Shown here: one piece after another, positions 50,330-59,742 of the stretch | Layout of the letters: each line of letters begins with the position of its first letter | How positions within the stretch are numbered: the first letter of the stretch is position 1 | Assembly (NCBI GenBank): GCA_964560875.1 | Contig: CAZLMW010000019.1 | Span: 22,835-86,834 of the forward strand | Reading direction: 5' to 3' | Origin: CAZLMW01 sp964560875 | GTDB lineage: Bacteria; Myxococcota_A; UBA9042 | DNA: 64,000 bases | Made by a program: the position numbers and the translations under genes | Notes under the pieces: generated by a model | Told to the model about the DNA's origin: nothing | The model's input: the letters and a program-made list of their open reading frames with translations, nothing else | Database searches by the model: none

Positions 50330-51482
50330 ACTCCCGTGGGAAGCTGCCCCGCACCTGCCGTGGCGCCACTTCAACAGCCCCGTTGACCAGTGGGCGGTGC
50401 TGCCGTCGTTTGTCGTGGGCGAGTTGCTGTTCATCACCCTTGCGCTGATCTGTCTGTGGCACGCCGTGCGCAGCGGTCGCGACCATGTGCTGGTTTGGGT
50501 GGCCGCGCTCATCGCTGGGACCGCCAACGACTTCATCTTCATGGCCCTGCCGCTGGTCGATAACTTCTGGCAAGCGCAGGGCATGTTCATGCTCACGCCG
50601 CGGATGCCGCTGTACATCCCGTGCGTGTATGTCTGTTTTATGTACCTGCCGACCGTGGCGGTGCGTCGCCTCAAGCTCGCGCCGCTGCCCACCGCGACCC
50701 TCAGCGGCCTGGCCGGCATCGCTTTTTACGCGCCCTACGACATCACCGGCGCCAAGTTCCTGTGGTGGACCTGGCACGACACCGACCTGCCCATCGCGGC
50801 TCGGCTCTTCGGGGTGCCGACGAGCAGCAGCTTGTGGGTCATCACCTTCGTCGGCGCGTTCGCCTGGCTCATCGGTCGCGCGACCCGCAAAGACCCCGAC
50901 ATCTCGCCGGCCACGTTCGCCAAGGGCCTGGTCATGGTGGCGGGCCTGACCACGTTCATCATGATGGTCCAGATGACAGTCCTGCAGCAGCTCGACGGAG
51001 GCACGCCGGCCTACATCGCCATCGCCACCGCAGCCGTCATCTACGCCGCTATCGCTTTTCGGGGCTACCGTCGCGGCGCGGTCAACGACCAGCCCCGCTC
51101 CGCCGTCACCAGCGCCGACCGCGTCTTGCACAAGGCCATCGTGGTCTACTTCCTCGCGCTGACCGCCATCATGGCGCTCTTCGATCCGACCGGACACAAG
51201 AGCACCGGCATTCACCAGCTGCCGGGCAAGTGCTATGTCGAGGCCGTCGACATCACCGGCAACAAGCGGCACGAGTTCCTCTGCGCCAAGGACTTCGACG
51301 AGGACTACACGTTCGACTGCACCACGCCACCCGCCGACGGGAGCGAGTGGTACACGGTCTGCGGCAAGGCCCACAGCAACTACCTCGGCTGGCTACTCGG
51401 CGTCTTCGGCATCGGTCTGATCGGCAGCCTGCTCTATTCGTGGCTGCTCATTCGGCGACCCGGCACGACGACACCTGCCTGA
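50319..51482 (+). CDS. Multi-pass membrane protein of unknown function
   Basis: This 387-residue protein has about nine hydrophobic segments, for example FVVGELLFITLALICLW, LVWVAALIAGTANDFIFM, FIMMVQMTVLQQL and LLGVFGIGLIGSLLYSWLLI, and an extracytoplasmic Cys-containing loop before the last helix (CYVEAVDIT, EFLCAKDFDEDY, FDCTTPP). I do not recognise the family. GTG at 50319 overlaps the MMPL gene by 11 bases, so it is co-translated and likely part of the same transport system. Confidence 0.7.
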   Translation: MARELPWEAAPHLPWRHFNSPVDQWAVLPSFVVGELLFITLALICLWHAVRSGRDHVLVWVAALIAGTANDFIFMALPLVDNFWQAQGMFMLTPRMPLYIPCVYVCFMYLPTVAVRRLKLAPLPTATLSGLAGIAFYAPYDITGAKFLWWTWHDTDLPIAARLFGVPTSSSLWVITFVGAFAWLIGRATRKDPDISPATFAKGLVMVAGLTTFIMMVQMTVLQQLDGGTPAYIAIATAAVIYAAIAFRGYRRGAVNDQPRSAVTSADRVLHKAIVVYFLALTAIMALFDPTGHKSTGIHQLPGKCYVEAVDITGNKRHEFLCAKDFDEDYTFDCTTPPADGSEWYTVCGKAHSNYLGWLLGVFGIGLIGSLLYSWLLIRRPGTTTPA

Positions 51483-51526
51483 GCCAAACCCGCAAAAACG
51501 CGGGCTGTAGTCCGTAAACACGCGCA

Positions 51527-51553
51527 TTGACCCGCATGATTGCGACTTCTAAT
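51527..51553 (+). promoter_or_regulatory. Weak candidate promoter for the SRPBCC gene
   Basis: TTGACC (51527-51532) and TCTAAT (51548-51553) each match five of six consensus bases, but the spacer is only 15 bp. It lies 67 bases upstream of the next ATG. Confidence 0.28.
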
Positions 51554-51619
51554 GTGCAGCTCGCCACGCAAACCCGCGTGGATGCAAGTTCGCGCCGACC
51601 GCGCCGCACGGAGTCCGCA

Positions 51620-52126
51620 ATGCACGCCTTGAAGATCCAAAAGACCATCAACCACAGCCCGGACAAGGTCTGGTCATCGCTCAACAACTTCTCGGATATC
51701 TGGATGTTTCATCCGCTGGTCGCCAACTCGAGCAGCCTCAACGACCAGTCTTGCGGGCTCGGCGCTGAGCGGCAGTGCACGCTGTACAACGGCGGTCAGC
51801 TCAAGGAACGCGTCAGCGCCCACGATGCCGAAAACCGCACCCTCACCGTCGAGGTCACCGACCACGGCCCCTTCCCGCTCACGCACATGGAGCTGACGAT
51901 GTCGGTCGAGCCGGACGGCGCCGGGTCGCGCGTGCTGCTCGAGGGCGGGTTTGTGCCCAAGTACGGCCCGATCGGCTGGGTCATGGGCACGTTGATGATG
52001 AAACCGCAGTTTGAGAAGTTGCTGGGCCAGCTGATCGACGGCCTCGACACGCACTTGTCGACCGGGCGCATCATCGAGAAGGGCGGCAAAGTGGGCGAGC
52101 CGCTCAAGACGGCAGCCGCGGCATGA
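51620..52126 (+). CDS. SRPBCC-family (START-like) protein
   Basis: This 168-residue soluble protein opens with KIQKTINHSPDKVWSSLNNFSDIWMFHP, the polyketide_cyc2/START-like pattern of a helix-grip fold that binds small hydrophobic ligands. A Shine-Dalgarno (CGGAG) near 51608 supports this ATG over an in-frame one at 51527. Its end overlaps the upstream start option of the LysR gene, so the two are probably linked in expression. The ligand is unknown. Confidence 0.75.
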   Translation: MHALKIQKTINHSPDKVWSSLNNFSDIWMFHPLVANSSSLNDQSCGLGAERQCTLYNGGQLKERVSAHDAENRTLTVEVTDHGPFPLTHMELTMSVEPDGAGSRVLLEGGFVPKYGPIGWVMGTLMMKPQFEKLLGQLIDGLDTHLSTGRIIEKGGKVGEPLKTAAAA

Positions 52127-52152
52127 CAGCCGTCGCCCAGGCCGGAGGCGCC

Positions 52153-53037
52153 ATGCACATCGATCGCTGGGACGACCTGAGGTTTGTGTTGGCCGCGGCG
52201 CGCGAGGGGAGCCTTACCGCCGCGGCGCGGGCGCTCAATGTCGACCAGAGCACGGTCACGCGGCGTCTCACGGCGTTGCAGGACGAGCTTGGCCGGCGGT
52301 TGTTCGAGCGCTTGCGGGGCGGCATTCAGTGGACGCCCGCCGGCGAAGCGGTCGCCAAGGCTGCCGAGGACCTCGAATCCCGCGTCTTTGGCCTCGAGCG
52401 GGACCTGACTGGCGATCTTCCCGACGTCGCCGGACCCGTGCGCCTGACCGCTCCCGAGCTGTTGGTTGTGCCCTGGATGGCCCGCTTCGTGGAGCTGGTG
52501 AAGGACAACCCGGGGCTCGAGCTCGACCTCATCGGCGGCGATGATTTCCGCAACCTGACGCGGCGTGAGGCGGATGTGGCGCTGCGATTCACGGCCAAGC
52601 CCCCCGAACATCTTGTCGGTCGGCGTCTCGCGAAGCTTGCCGGCTGTGTCTATGCCGCGCCGTCGTTGGCCGACCAGGACGTGTTGACGATGCCCTGGGT
52701 TGGTTGGGACCTGTCCGATGCGCCGGTTTCGACGACCGATCGGGTGCGCAAGCGGCTTGGGGCGAACGGCCCTTACGTCATGCGCGTTAACAGCTATGGG
52801 CTCTGGGTCGAAGCGGGTTTAAAAGGCGCTGGCGCGTTGACCTTGCCGTGCATCTACGGCGATGCGCAGCCGGGATTGGAGCGCCGCAGCGACCCGTGGA
52901 TGCTCGACGGCGACTTGTGGGTGCTGACCCATCCGGATTTGCGACGGAGTCCGCGTGTTCGCCGTGTGATGGACGTTCTTTCTGCGTTCGCGGCCTCGCA
53001 AAGAGACGCTCTGGCGGGCAAACTCTGCGACACCTGA
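52153..53037 (+). CDS. LysR-family transcriptional regulator
   Basis: This 294-residue regulator has an N-terminal winged helix-turn-helix (WDDLRFVLAAAREGSLTAAA, then VDQSTVTRRLTALQDELG) and a periplasmic-binding-like effector domain (LVGRRLAKLAGCVYAAPS). GGAGG at 52144-52148, four bases before the ATG, supports this start; a second ATG at 52123 overlaps the preceding stop. It may respond to the ligand of the SRPBCC protein and control nearby genes. Confidence 0.88.
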   Translation: MHIDRWDDLRFVLAAAREGSLTAAARALNVDQSTVTRRLTALQDELGRRLFERLRGGIQWTPAGEAVAKAAEDLESRVFGLERDLTGDLPDVAGPVRLTAPELLVVPWMARFVELVKDNPGLELDLIGGDDFRNLTRREADVALRFTAKPPEHLVGRRLAKLAGCVYAAPSLADQDVLTMPWVGWDLSDAPVSTTDRVRKRLGANGPYVMRVNSYGLWVEAGLKGAGALTLPCIYGDAQPGLERRSDPWMLDGDLWVLTHPDLRRSPRVRRVMDVLSAFAASQRDALAGKLCDT

Positions 53038-53076
53038 ACCCGTCGTCCCACGCACACCCAGCCCGGTCTCGCCGCC

Positions 53077-53709
53077 ATGCTCGCCGGCCACTATGCCCCC
53101 GCTCTCCTGGCGCATCGGTATGTCCCTGGGGCGCCGCTTTGGGCGTTGTTGCTCGCCGCGCAGGCCGTCGACGTCGGCTTCATGGTGCTCGGACTGTTCG
53201 GCATCGAGTCCGCGGCGCTTTCCCAGCACGTTCCCAAGCTCGTCGTCACGGCCGGCGTCTTCACCCACTCGATCCTCGCCACCATCGTTTGGTCGGTCGT
53301 CTGTGGCCTCGTCGCCGCGCGTCTTGCGGGCCGGAAGGTCGGTGTCGCGATCGGCCTGGTCGTCGCGTCGCATTGGTTGACGGACCTGCTGGTCCACACG
53401 CCTGACCTCCCTCTCGGGATCACCCAGGAGCCGGCGGTTGGGCTTGGATTGTGGCTGCATCCGCCGTGGGCCTGGGCGCTCGAATGTGGCCTTGTTGTCG
53501 CCGCGTACGCTGTCCTGCGCCCTCATCTCACCGCCGGATCGAAGCGAGCGCTGGGGTTGCTCGTTGGCTTGCTGTTGCTGCTGCAGACGCTGTCCGAGTT
53601 CGTGGTCCCAACCCCGGCATCGTTTGCCGAGCTGGCCGCCTCTGCGCTCGCTGTTTATGCGGCTGCTGCGTGGCTCGGTTGGCGCGTCGACCACGCCGGA
53701 TCGAGCTGA
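53077..53709 (+). CDS. YdjM-like membrane protein
   Basis: This 210-residue protein has about six hydrophobic helices. HSILATIVWSVVCG and ASHWLTDLLVH place His/Asp in the pattern of the DUF457/YdjM membrane-bound metal-dependent hydrolase family. The start lacks a strong RBS. The substrate is unknown. Confidence 0.6.
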   Translation: MLAGHYAPALLAHRYVPGAPLWALLLAAQAVDVGFMVLGLFGIESAALSQHVPKLVVTAGVFTHSILATIVWSVVCGLVAARLAGRKVGVAIGLVVASHWLTDLLVHTPDLPLGITQEPAVGLGLWLHPPWAWALECGLVVAAYAVLRPHLTAGSKRALGLLVGLLLLLQTLSEFVVPTPASFAELAASALAVYAAAAWLGWRVDHAGSS

Positions 53710-53745
53710 CTGCCGCTGAGTACGTCGTTTATTTACGGAGAAGAC

Positions 53746-54441
53746 ATGACCCGCCCCCACTTGCTCGCCGCCGCGCTCATCACCGCTTTGTTGGCCACGG
53801 CATGCGGACCGCAATACATGCAGGTGCCGCCCGACGTCGCCGCCGCCACGACGGTCCTGACGGTGACCGACCGGTCGCGCATGAAAGGGTCGCTGGTCGA
53901 TGAGGGCTTCATGCTGGCGCCGTGGGCGGTCAAGGACGTCGACCGCGACTGGAACTCGGGATCGGGCTTTTCGGTCGGGGGGTTCAGCCGCAGCAAGGTC
54001 ACCACCGGCTACCAGTTCGCGATGGTCCGCAACGGCGCCACGCTCAAAGCCACGTGCGGGTCGGTGGGACGGTCGATGGGCGTTGGCGGCTCGGGCTTTT
54101 CGATGAGCAAGGACACCCACCAGATCCGCTGCGCGTGCGACGACGGCAAGGTGAAATCGAGCCTCGAGGTCAAGTCCACCGGCGGCGGGTACAAGGGCAT
54201 GGCGACGATCGGCGGCGCTGCGATCCAGCTGACTTCCCTGCACGAACACGCCAACGGCACCATGACGCGCGACGCGACCGGCTACCGATTCGACGACGAG
54301 GGGCCGTACGCCGCCGCCGAGCTGACCCATCCCGGCCGTGTTTTCCTGCGCAAGGGGCTGGCTGCGAGCGACGCCGCCCACGCGACCTGCCTGAGCGTCG
54401 GGTTGATGCTCTACAGCGAGCCTGACACGTCCAACCGGTGA
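53746..54441 (+). CDS. Lipoprotein of unknown function
   Basis: This 231-residue protein has a lipoprotein signal ending LLATAC. The mature part is beta-rich, with a Gly/Ser-rich segment (SMGVGGSGFSMS) and three further Cys. An RBS (GGAGAAG at 53736) supports the ATG. I do not recognise the family. Confidence 0.7.
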   Translation: MTRPHLLAAALITALLATACGPQYMQVPPDVAAATTVLTVTDRSRMKGSLVDEGFMLAPWAVKDVDRDWNSGSGFSVGGFSRSKVTTGYQFAMVRNGATLKATCGSVGRSMGVGGSGFSMSKDTHQIRCACDDGKVKSSLEVKSTGGGYKGMATIGGAAIQLTSLHEHANGTMTRDATGYRFDDEGPYAAAELTHPGRVFLRKGLAASDAAHATCLSVGLMLYSEPDTSNR

Positions 54442-54526
54442 TCGCGCGGCGGTTTCGGCTGCCCCGTCATCGTTCTTGCCGCCCAATCGTTCTGCAAATC
54501 ACGCCGGATCCGCTACCCTGTCGGCG

Positions 54527-56959
54527 ATGTCACGTCGTTTATCCGGCCTCGTTTTCCTCCTTGGCGGCCTGCTTGTCGCGACCGCGGCCGGTTGTGGCGA
54601 CCCCGCTGAGGGCGACGACGGGACCGATGCGGGCGGCGGTGGGCAGGTGTTGGGCGACGTCTTCGGCGGCACCTCGGACACCGGCACGACCGGATCTGAA
54701 GACGCTGGTGCTTCGCTGGATAGCGGCGCTGAAGACACCGGTTCCGTAACAGTTGACGCAGGTTCTGCAGATACCGGCGGCGACGAATGCCCCGGCCAGG
54801 CGTATTGCCCGTGCCAGCAAAACGACGAGTGCGATACCGGCATCTGCATCGCGACCGCGTCGGGCAAGGTGTGCGCCGCCAAGTGTGTCGACGGCTGCGC
54901 CAAGGCCGGGTTTGTCTGCTCCCCGTTCGCGGTCGGCGGTGGTGATAATGTCCAGATCTGCCTGCCAACGTGGGATTGGGCGTGCGATCCGTGCACCAAG
55001 TCCGAGCAATGCCAGCGCGTGGGGCTCGAATCGGCCGTCTGCGTCGACCACGGCGGCAACGGCGGCTTCTGCGGCATCCCCTGCCAGAACGAAAAGGTCT
55101 GCCCGCCCGATTATGCGTGTATGGCCGTGCAGTCGGTCGAAGGCGCGGCGTCCAAGCAATGCGTGCCCAAGCAACCTGTCGGCTCGACCCAGCCGGGCCC
55201 CGGCACCTGCACCTGCTCGGACACGGCGAAGAAAAAGAAGCTCGCCACCACGTGCGTCATCTCCCACAAGGGCACCGACGGCAAGGTGACCGCGACGTGT
55301 CCGGGCACGCGAACCTGCACCAAGGACGGGCTCACCAAGTGCATCGGGCCGCCGCCCACGTCCGAGACCTGCGACGGCCTCGACAACGACTGCGACGGCA
55401 AGACCGACGAAAACGTGTGCGACGACAACAACGCCTGCACCGCCGACGCCTGTGACCCGAGCGCGGCGACCGGCGGCAAGGACGGCTGCAAACACAACAA
55501 ACTCGACAGCGCGTGCGACGCCGATGGCAGCGTGTGCACCGAGAAGGACACCTGCACCGACGGCGTCTGCGTGCCCGGCAAAGCCAAGAACTGCGACGAC
55601 GCCAACCCCTGCACGCTCGACGCCTGCGACCCGGCAAGCGGCTGCACCAAGACCATCGACGACGGCAAGACCTGCGACGGTGACGGCAACCCCTGCACGG
55701 TCGGTGACATCTGCAAAGCGGGCGCGTGCGTCATCGGCAAACCCAAGAACTGCGCCAGCAACGACCCCTGTGTGCTCGCCAAGTGCAGCCCCGCGACCGG
55801 CAAATGCCTGTTCTCGACCAAGTCGGACAAGACCCCGTGCGACGACGCCAACGCGTGCACCAGCGGGGACGCCTGCGACCAGGGCTTCTGCAAAGGCGGC
55901 GCGATCTCGTGCAACGACAACAACCCCTGCACGACGGACAGCTGCAGCGACAAGTCCGGCTGCGTCCACAAATCCAGCGGCGCGGGCTGCGACGACGGCA
56001 ACAAGTGCACCAAGTCCGATGTTTGCAAGGGCGCAACGTGTGTGGGCCTGCCGGTCTCGGCCACCTCGTGTAGCGACGGCAACCCCTGCACAACCGACGC
56101 CTGCAACCCTGCCAAGGGCTGCGTCAACGTCCAAAAGGACGGCCTGCCGTGCGACGACGGCGACGCGTGCACCGCCAATGACGCCTGCAAATCAGGCCAG
56201 TGCAAGGCGGGCAGCTTCACGTGCGCGTGCAAGGTCGACGCCGATTGCGTGGCCAAGGACGACGGCAACCTCTGCAACGGCGTATTGCGCTGCGACAAGA
56301 ACGGCGCGCAACCGGCCTGCAAGCTCGATCCGTCGACGATCGTCGTCTGCAAGAAACCCGCCGGCCTGTGTCTGAGCGTCGGCTGCGCTCCGAAAACCGG
56401 CGTCTGCGTGACCGCTGCGCACAAACCCGGGACCTCGTGCGACGACGGCAACGCGTGCACGGTGGGCGACGCCTGTGCAGGCACGAACGCGACCGACGCC
56501 AGCTGCAAACCCGGAGCCAAGCGGGTGTGTGACGACGGTAATGTCTGCACGGTCGACAGCTGCGCGCCCAAGAGCGGCTGTGCGACGAAGCTCGATGGTG
56601 CCTACAGCGCGACTTGTTACTCCGGGCCGAAGAAATCGGACGGCGTGGGCACCTGCAAAGCGGGCAAGCGAACCTGCAAGAACGACGCGACGCTCGGTCC
56701 GTGTGTGGGCGAGGTGACGCCGGCCAAGGTCGAGCTCTGCGATGGCCAAGACGACGACTGCGACGGCAAGACGGATACCGGCTGCGGAACTGCCGGATGG
56801 TCGGTCGCTCAGCGGCCCGGCTCGGTCTCGGGATCTGCCGGGAACACGACCCTGCACGTTCGCGTCGGGGGCTCCGTCGCGGGCCGTTCCGATGGTGGCT
56901 CGAGTCGGTCGATCGATTGGGGTTGGCACCGCTTCATCGCGATGCTGAAGGGGAAATGA
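54527..56959 (+). CDS. Cys-rich lipoprotein with CDD..C repeats
   Basis: This 810-residue protein has a lipoprotein signal (LLVATAAGC) and a Gly/Asp/Thr stalk. It then has many short disulfide units of the form CDDxNxCTxDxC..xGC, with CDGLDNDCDGKTD and CDGQDDDCDGKTD boundary motifs that look Ca-binding. A short beta tail ends the protein (NTTLHVRVGGSVAG). The next gene starts one base after its stop, so the two are an operon. Confidence 0.82.
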   Translation: MSRRLSGLVFLLGGLLVATAAGCGDPAEGDDGTDAGGGGQVLGDVFGGTSDTGTTGSEDAGASLDSGAEDTGSVTVDAGSADTGGDECPGQAYCPCQQNDECDTGICIATASGKVCAAKCVDGCAKAGFVCSPFAVGGGDNVQICLPTWDWACDPCTKSEQCQRVGLESAVCVDHGGNGGFCGIPCQNEKVCPPDYACMAVQSVEGAASKQCVPKQPVGSTQPGPGTCTCSDTAKKKKLATTCVISHKGTDGKVTATCPGTRTCTKDGLTKCIGPPPTSETCDGLDNDCDGKTDENVCDDNNACTADACDPSAATGGKDGCKHNKLDSACDADGSVCTEKDTCTDGVCVPGKAKNCDDANPCTLDACDPASGCTKTIDDGKTCDGDGNPCTVGDICKAGACVIGKPKNCASNDPCVLAKCSPATGKCLFSTKSDKTPCDDANACTSGDACDQGFCKGGAISCNDNNPCTTDSCSDKSGCVHKSSGAGCDDGNKCTKSDVCKGATCVGLPVSATSCSDGNPCTTDACNPAKGCVNVQKDGLPCDDGDACTANDACKSGQCKAGSFTCACKVDADCVAKDDGNLCNGVLRCDKNGAQPACKLDPSTIVVCKKPAGLCLSVGCAPKTGVCVTAAHKPGTSCDDGNACTVGDACAGTNATDASCKPGAKRVCDDGNVCTVDSCAPKSGCATKLDGAYSATCYSGPKKSDGVGTCKAGKRTCKNDATLGPCVGEVTPAKVELCDGQDDDCDGKTDTGCGTAGWSVAQRPGSVSGSAGNTTLHVRVGGSVAGRSDGGSSRSIDWGWHRFIAMLKGK

Positions 56960-56960
56960 G

Positions 56961-58961
56961 ATGACGAACGCACGACGCCTGCCGCTGCTGAGCCGTTGCT
57001 TCCTGGGCGCGACCCCCGCGCTCGCTGGCCTTATGATCGCGCTCTTGCCAACCGTCGTTTTGGCCGCACCGACCACGATCCAGGTTGAAGGCACCCTGCA
57101 GTCCAAGGGCGGCGGTCCGGTCGCCGACGGCAGCTACTCGATGACCTTCTCGCTGTGGGACAAGGCCACCGGCGGCACCAACCTGTGGACCGAAAAAGCG
57201 ACGATCAAGGTCAGCAAAGGCGGCTTCGTCCACGCGCTCGGAAGTGTCACGCCCATCGCCGCAGCCAAGCTCGCCGGCGCCGCCCAATGGCTGGGCGCGC
57301 GCGTCGGAACCGATCCCGAGCTACCTCGCCGCCGTCTGCACGCGGTCACCTGGGCATTTCACGCCAAGACCGCCCACGGCATCGGCTGCACAGGCTGCGT
57401 CGGGATCAGCGCGCTCAAGGCCGACAGCGACCTCAACCTCGCCGGCCGCAACCTCGCCGCGGACAAGGTCACCGCCAAGACCGTCGTCGCCCAGCAGCTC
57501 TTCGGCGATGGCAGCAAGCTGACCGGCATCAAGATCCCCTCCGGCGCGTGCAAGCAGGGCGATGTCGTGACCGGAATCGCGGGCGACGGCTCGCTCAAGT
57601 GCAGCCCGGGCCTCGATCCCAAGAGCCTCGGCGCCGACGCGCTCCCCGCCGTGTCGGGCGGCCAGCTGACCAACAAGTTCAGCGACCTCTTCCCGTCCAA
57701 GACGGCGCCTCGCGATATCAAGGACAACAACCCATCGGGCATCACCGACGTCATCGACGTGCCCGATGTCGGCACCGCCAAGTCGGTCAAGGTGCACATC
57801 ACAATCTCGGGCACCAGCGGCATCAAGGGCCTCAAGGTCTACCTCTTCGACCCAACCGCCGGTCCGCTGCCCGCCAGCATCGCCAACAACACGTCCAAGG
57901 CGACGTTCATCCTCCACGACGGTGGCGGCATTGGCCCCAACCTCGTCACGACCTTTCCGCCGACCAAACCGGCCAAGGGTGACCTGACCAAGTGGGCGGG
58001 CAAAAACCCCAAGGGCAAGTGGTCGCTGGTCATCGTCGACACGGCCTTCAAGGACAACAAGTCGGACGGCAAGCTGCTGTCGTGGGCCATCGACATGGAG
58101 ACTGTCAGCACCAAGAAGATCCAGGCGACCGGCACGTTCGTCGCCTCGGGCGGGTTCAAGCTGCCGGTGCTCGCCAAGCCGCCCTATCCCTGCAACGCGA
58201 AATGGCGCGGCTTCACCTACGTCGACGCCAAGACCGATGCGGTGCACATCTGCCGCAAGTCGGGGCTGTGGGGCACGTTCTCGGTGCACGAATGCGGCAA
58301 CAAACTGCTCGAAAGCGGGGAGACGTGCGACGACGGCAACCACACCAACGGCGACGGCTGCGACCAGCTGTGCATCAAGGAATGCGGCAACGGCAAGATC
58401 GACAAGGGCGAGGAGTGCGACTTCAACCACGCCGCGACCAAGAAGAACTGCACGCAACAGTGCAAGAAGCTGAAGTACGGCAAGCTGTGGCTCGAGAGCA
58501 GTTGGACCCGCTGGTACCCGGTCAAGTACCCGCATTCATCGTATTCGGAGAGCAAGTCGGTCGCGCTGTGCAAGTCCGTCGGGCTGCGGCTGTGGCGCGA
58601 CGAAGGCGGCAACAAGAACGACCCCAACTGGGCGTACGACTACAACGGCGGTCACAACCTCGGCGGTCATGACATCTGCTACAAGGTCAACAGCGCCACA
58701 AGCAACAGCCAGCAGGGTCACACGGGCACGTGGAAGGTGTTCAGCAAGACGTGGGCCGACGATCTCAAGCTGGTCGGCGGCTGCGGCGACAACCAGGCCG
58801 TCACGATCCTCAATCACCTGCACCACAGCGGCAGCAACGAGTCATCGTCGAGTTACTGCAGCGTCACGCCCAACGGCTCCCAGGTGAAGTGGGGCGGCCA
58901 GAACAACGGCGCGGTCCACAACCTCAACTGCGCCGTCGTGCTCTGCGCCCAGCACAAGTAG
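56961..58961 (+). CDS. Secreted protein with P-domain-like and Myxococcus disulfide repeat
   Basis: This 666-residue protein has a long signal peptide (cleavage near VVLAA). Residues ~35-160 are beta-rich with QVEGTLQSKGGGPVADGSY, as in phage-tail-like collar or TT1751-like repeats. Residues ~250-380 resemble the proprotein-convertase P domain (VKVHITISGTSGIKGLKVYLF and KWSLVIVDTAF). A disulfide repeat with GETCDDGNHTNGDGC follows, then a C-terminal ~180-residue His/Asn-rich domain. No protease domain is present. It is cotranscribed with the preceding lipoprotein gene. Confidence 0.75.
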   Translation: MTNARRLPLLSRCFLGATPALAGLMIALLPTVVLAAPTTIQVEGTLQSKGGGPVADGSYSMTFSLWDKATGGTNLWTEKATIKVSKGGFVHALGSVTPIAAAKLAGAAQWLGARVGTDPELPRRRLHAVTWAFHAKTAHGIGCTGCVGISALKADSDLNLAGRNLAADKVTAKTVVAQQLFGDGSKLTGIKIPSGACKQGDVVTGIAGDGSLKCSPGLDPKSLGADALPAVSGGQLTNKFSDLFPSKTAPRDIKDNNPSGITDVIDVPDVGTAKSVKVHITISGTSGIKGLKVYLFDPTAGPLPASIANNTSKATFILHDGGGIGPNLVTTFPPTKPAKGDLTKWAGKNPKGKWSLVIVDTAFKDNKSDGKLLSWAIDMETVSTKKIQATGTFVASGGFKLPVLAKPPYPCNAKWRGFTYVDAKTDAVHICRKSGLWGTFSVHECGNKLLESGETCDDGNHTNGDGCDQLCIKECGNGKIDKGEECDFNHAATKKNCTQQCKKLKYGKLWLESSWTRWYPVKYPHSSYSESKSVALCKSVGLRLWRDEGGNKNDPNWAYDYNGGHNLGGHDICYKVNSATSNSQQGHTGTWKVFSKTWADDLKLVGGCGDNQAVTILNHLHHSGSNESSSSYCSVTPNGSQVKWGGQNNGAVHNLNCAVVLCAQHK

Positions 58962-59048
58962 CTTCCGTTCGCCAGCTTCCCGCCGTCCGCACAGGAACAT
59001 CCGCGAATCCGCTTTCTGCGACGTCGCTACACACGGTAGACTGCCGGC

Positions 59049-59726
59049 ATGCCCAAAGACCTGTTTTCTCTCGATGCCGACGGGCTGACGTTCGACAAGC
59101 CCGCCATGCGCGGAATGTCGCATGCGATCGCCTTCTTCGCGTTCCTCATCGCCGGTGGTGCGCTCATTCGCCACGTCCGCGACGGCGTGGCCTGCACCGC
59201 CTGCATCGTCTATGTCGCCAGCCTCGCGACGCTTTTTGGCATCAGCGCGGCCTATCACCGCGGCACCTGGTCCGAACGCAGCATGCATCTGCTCAGACGG
59301 CTCGACCACGCGGCGATCTTCGGCCTCATCGCGGGCACCTACACACCGATTTGCTTGCTCTCGTTTCCCCCGGAGCTCGGCGGCAAGCTGTTCATCGCCA
59401 CCTGGGTCGCGGCGGCGGTCGGCGTGATGAAAGCCATCCTGTGGCCCCATGCGCCCCGCTGGATCACCGCGACCATCTACGTGATTGTCGGCTGCATGGT
59501 CGTTCCGTTCGTGCCCATCTGGCTGGAAACGGCCGATCCGAACGTCGTCGCGCTCATCCTCATCGGCGGCGCCACCTACATCGCCGGGGCCATGACGTTC
59601 GCCTTCAAGACGCCCAACCCGATGCCCAAGGTGTTCGGCTACCACGAGGTCTTTCACGCCCTCGTGGTCGCGGCCGGTGGGTTTCACTTCTGGGCCGTCG
59701 CGATCGCTTCAGACGTTGTCGCCTGA
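59049..59726 (+). CDS. Hemolysin III/PAQR-family membrane protein
   Basis: This 225-residue protein has seven hydrophobic helices with the family motifs SAAYHRGTWS, RRLDHAAIFGLIAGTYTP and FGYHEVFHALVVAAGGFHFW. The conserved His and Asp would bind zinc. Bacterial members relate to the eukaryotic adiponectin/progesterone receptors; a ceramidase-like or lipid-related role is suggested but not proved. Confidence 0.88.
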   Translation: MPKDLFSLDADGLTFDKPAMRGMSHAIAFFAFLIAGGALIRHVRDGVACTACIVYVASLATLFGISAAYHRGTWSERSMHLLRRLDHAAIFGLIAGTYTPICLLSFPPELGGKLFIATWVAAAVGVMKAILWPHAPRWITATIYVIVGCMVVPFVPIWLETADPNVVALILIGGATYIAGAMTFAFKTPNPMPKVFGYHEVFHALVVAAGGFHFWAVAIASDVVA

Positions 59727-59742
59727 GCATCCGCGGTTGTCG

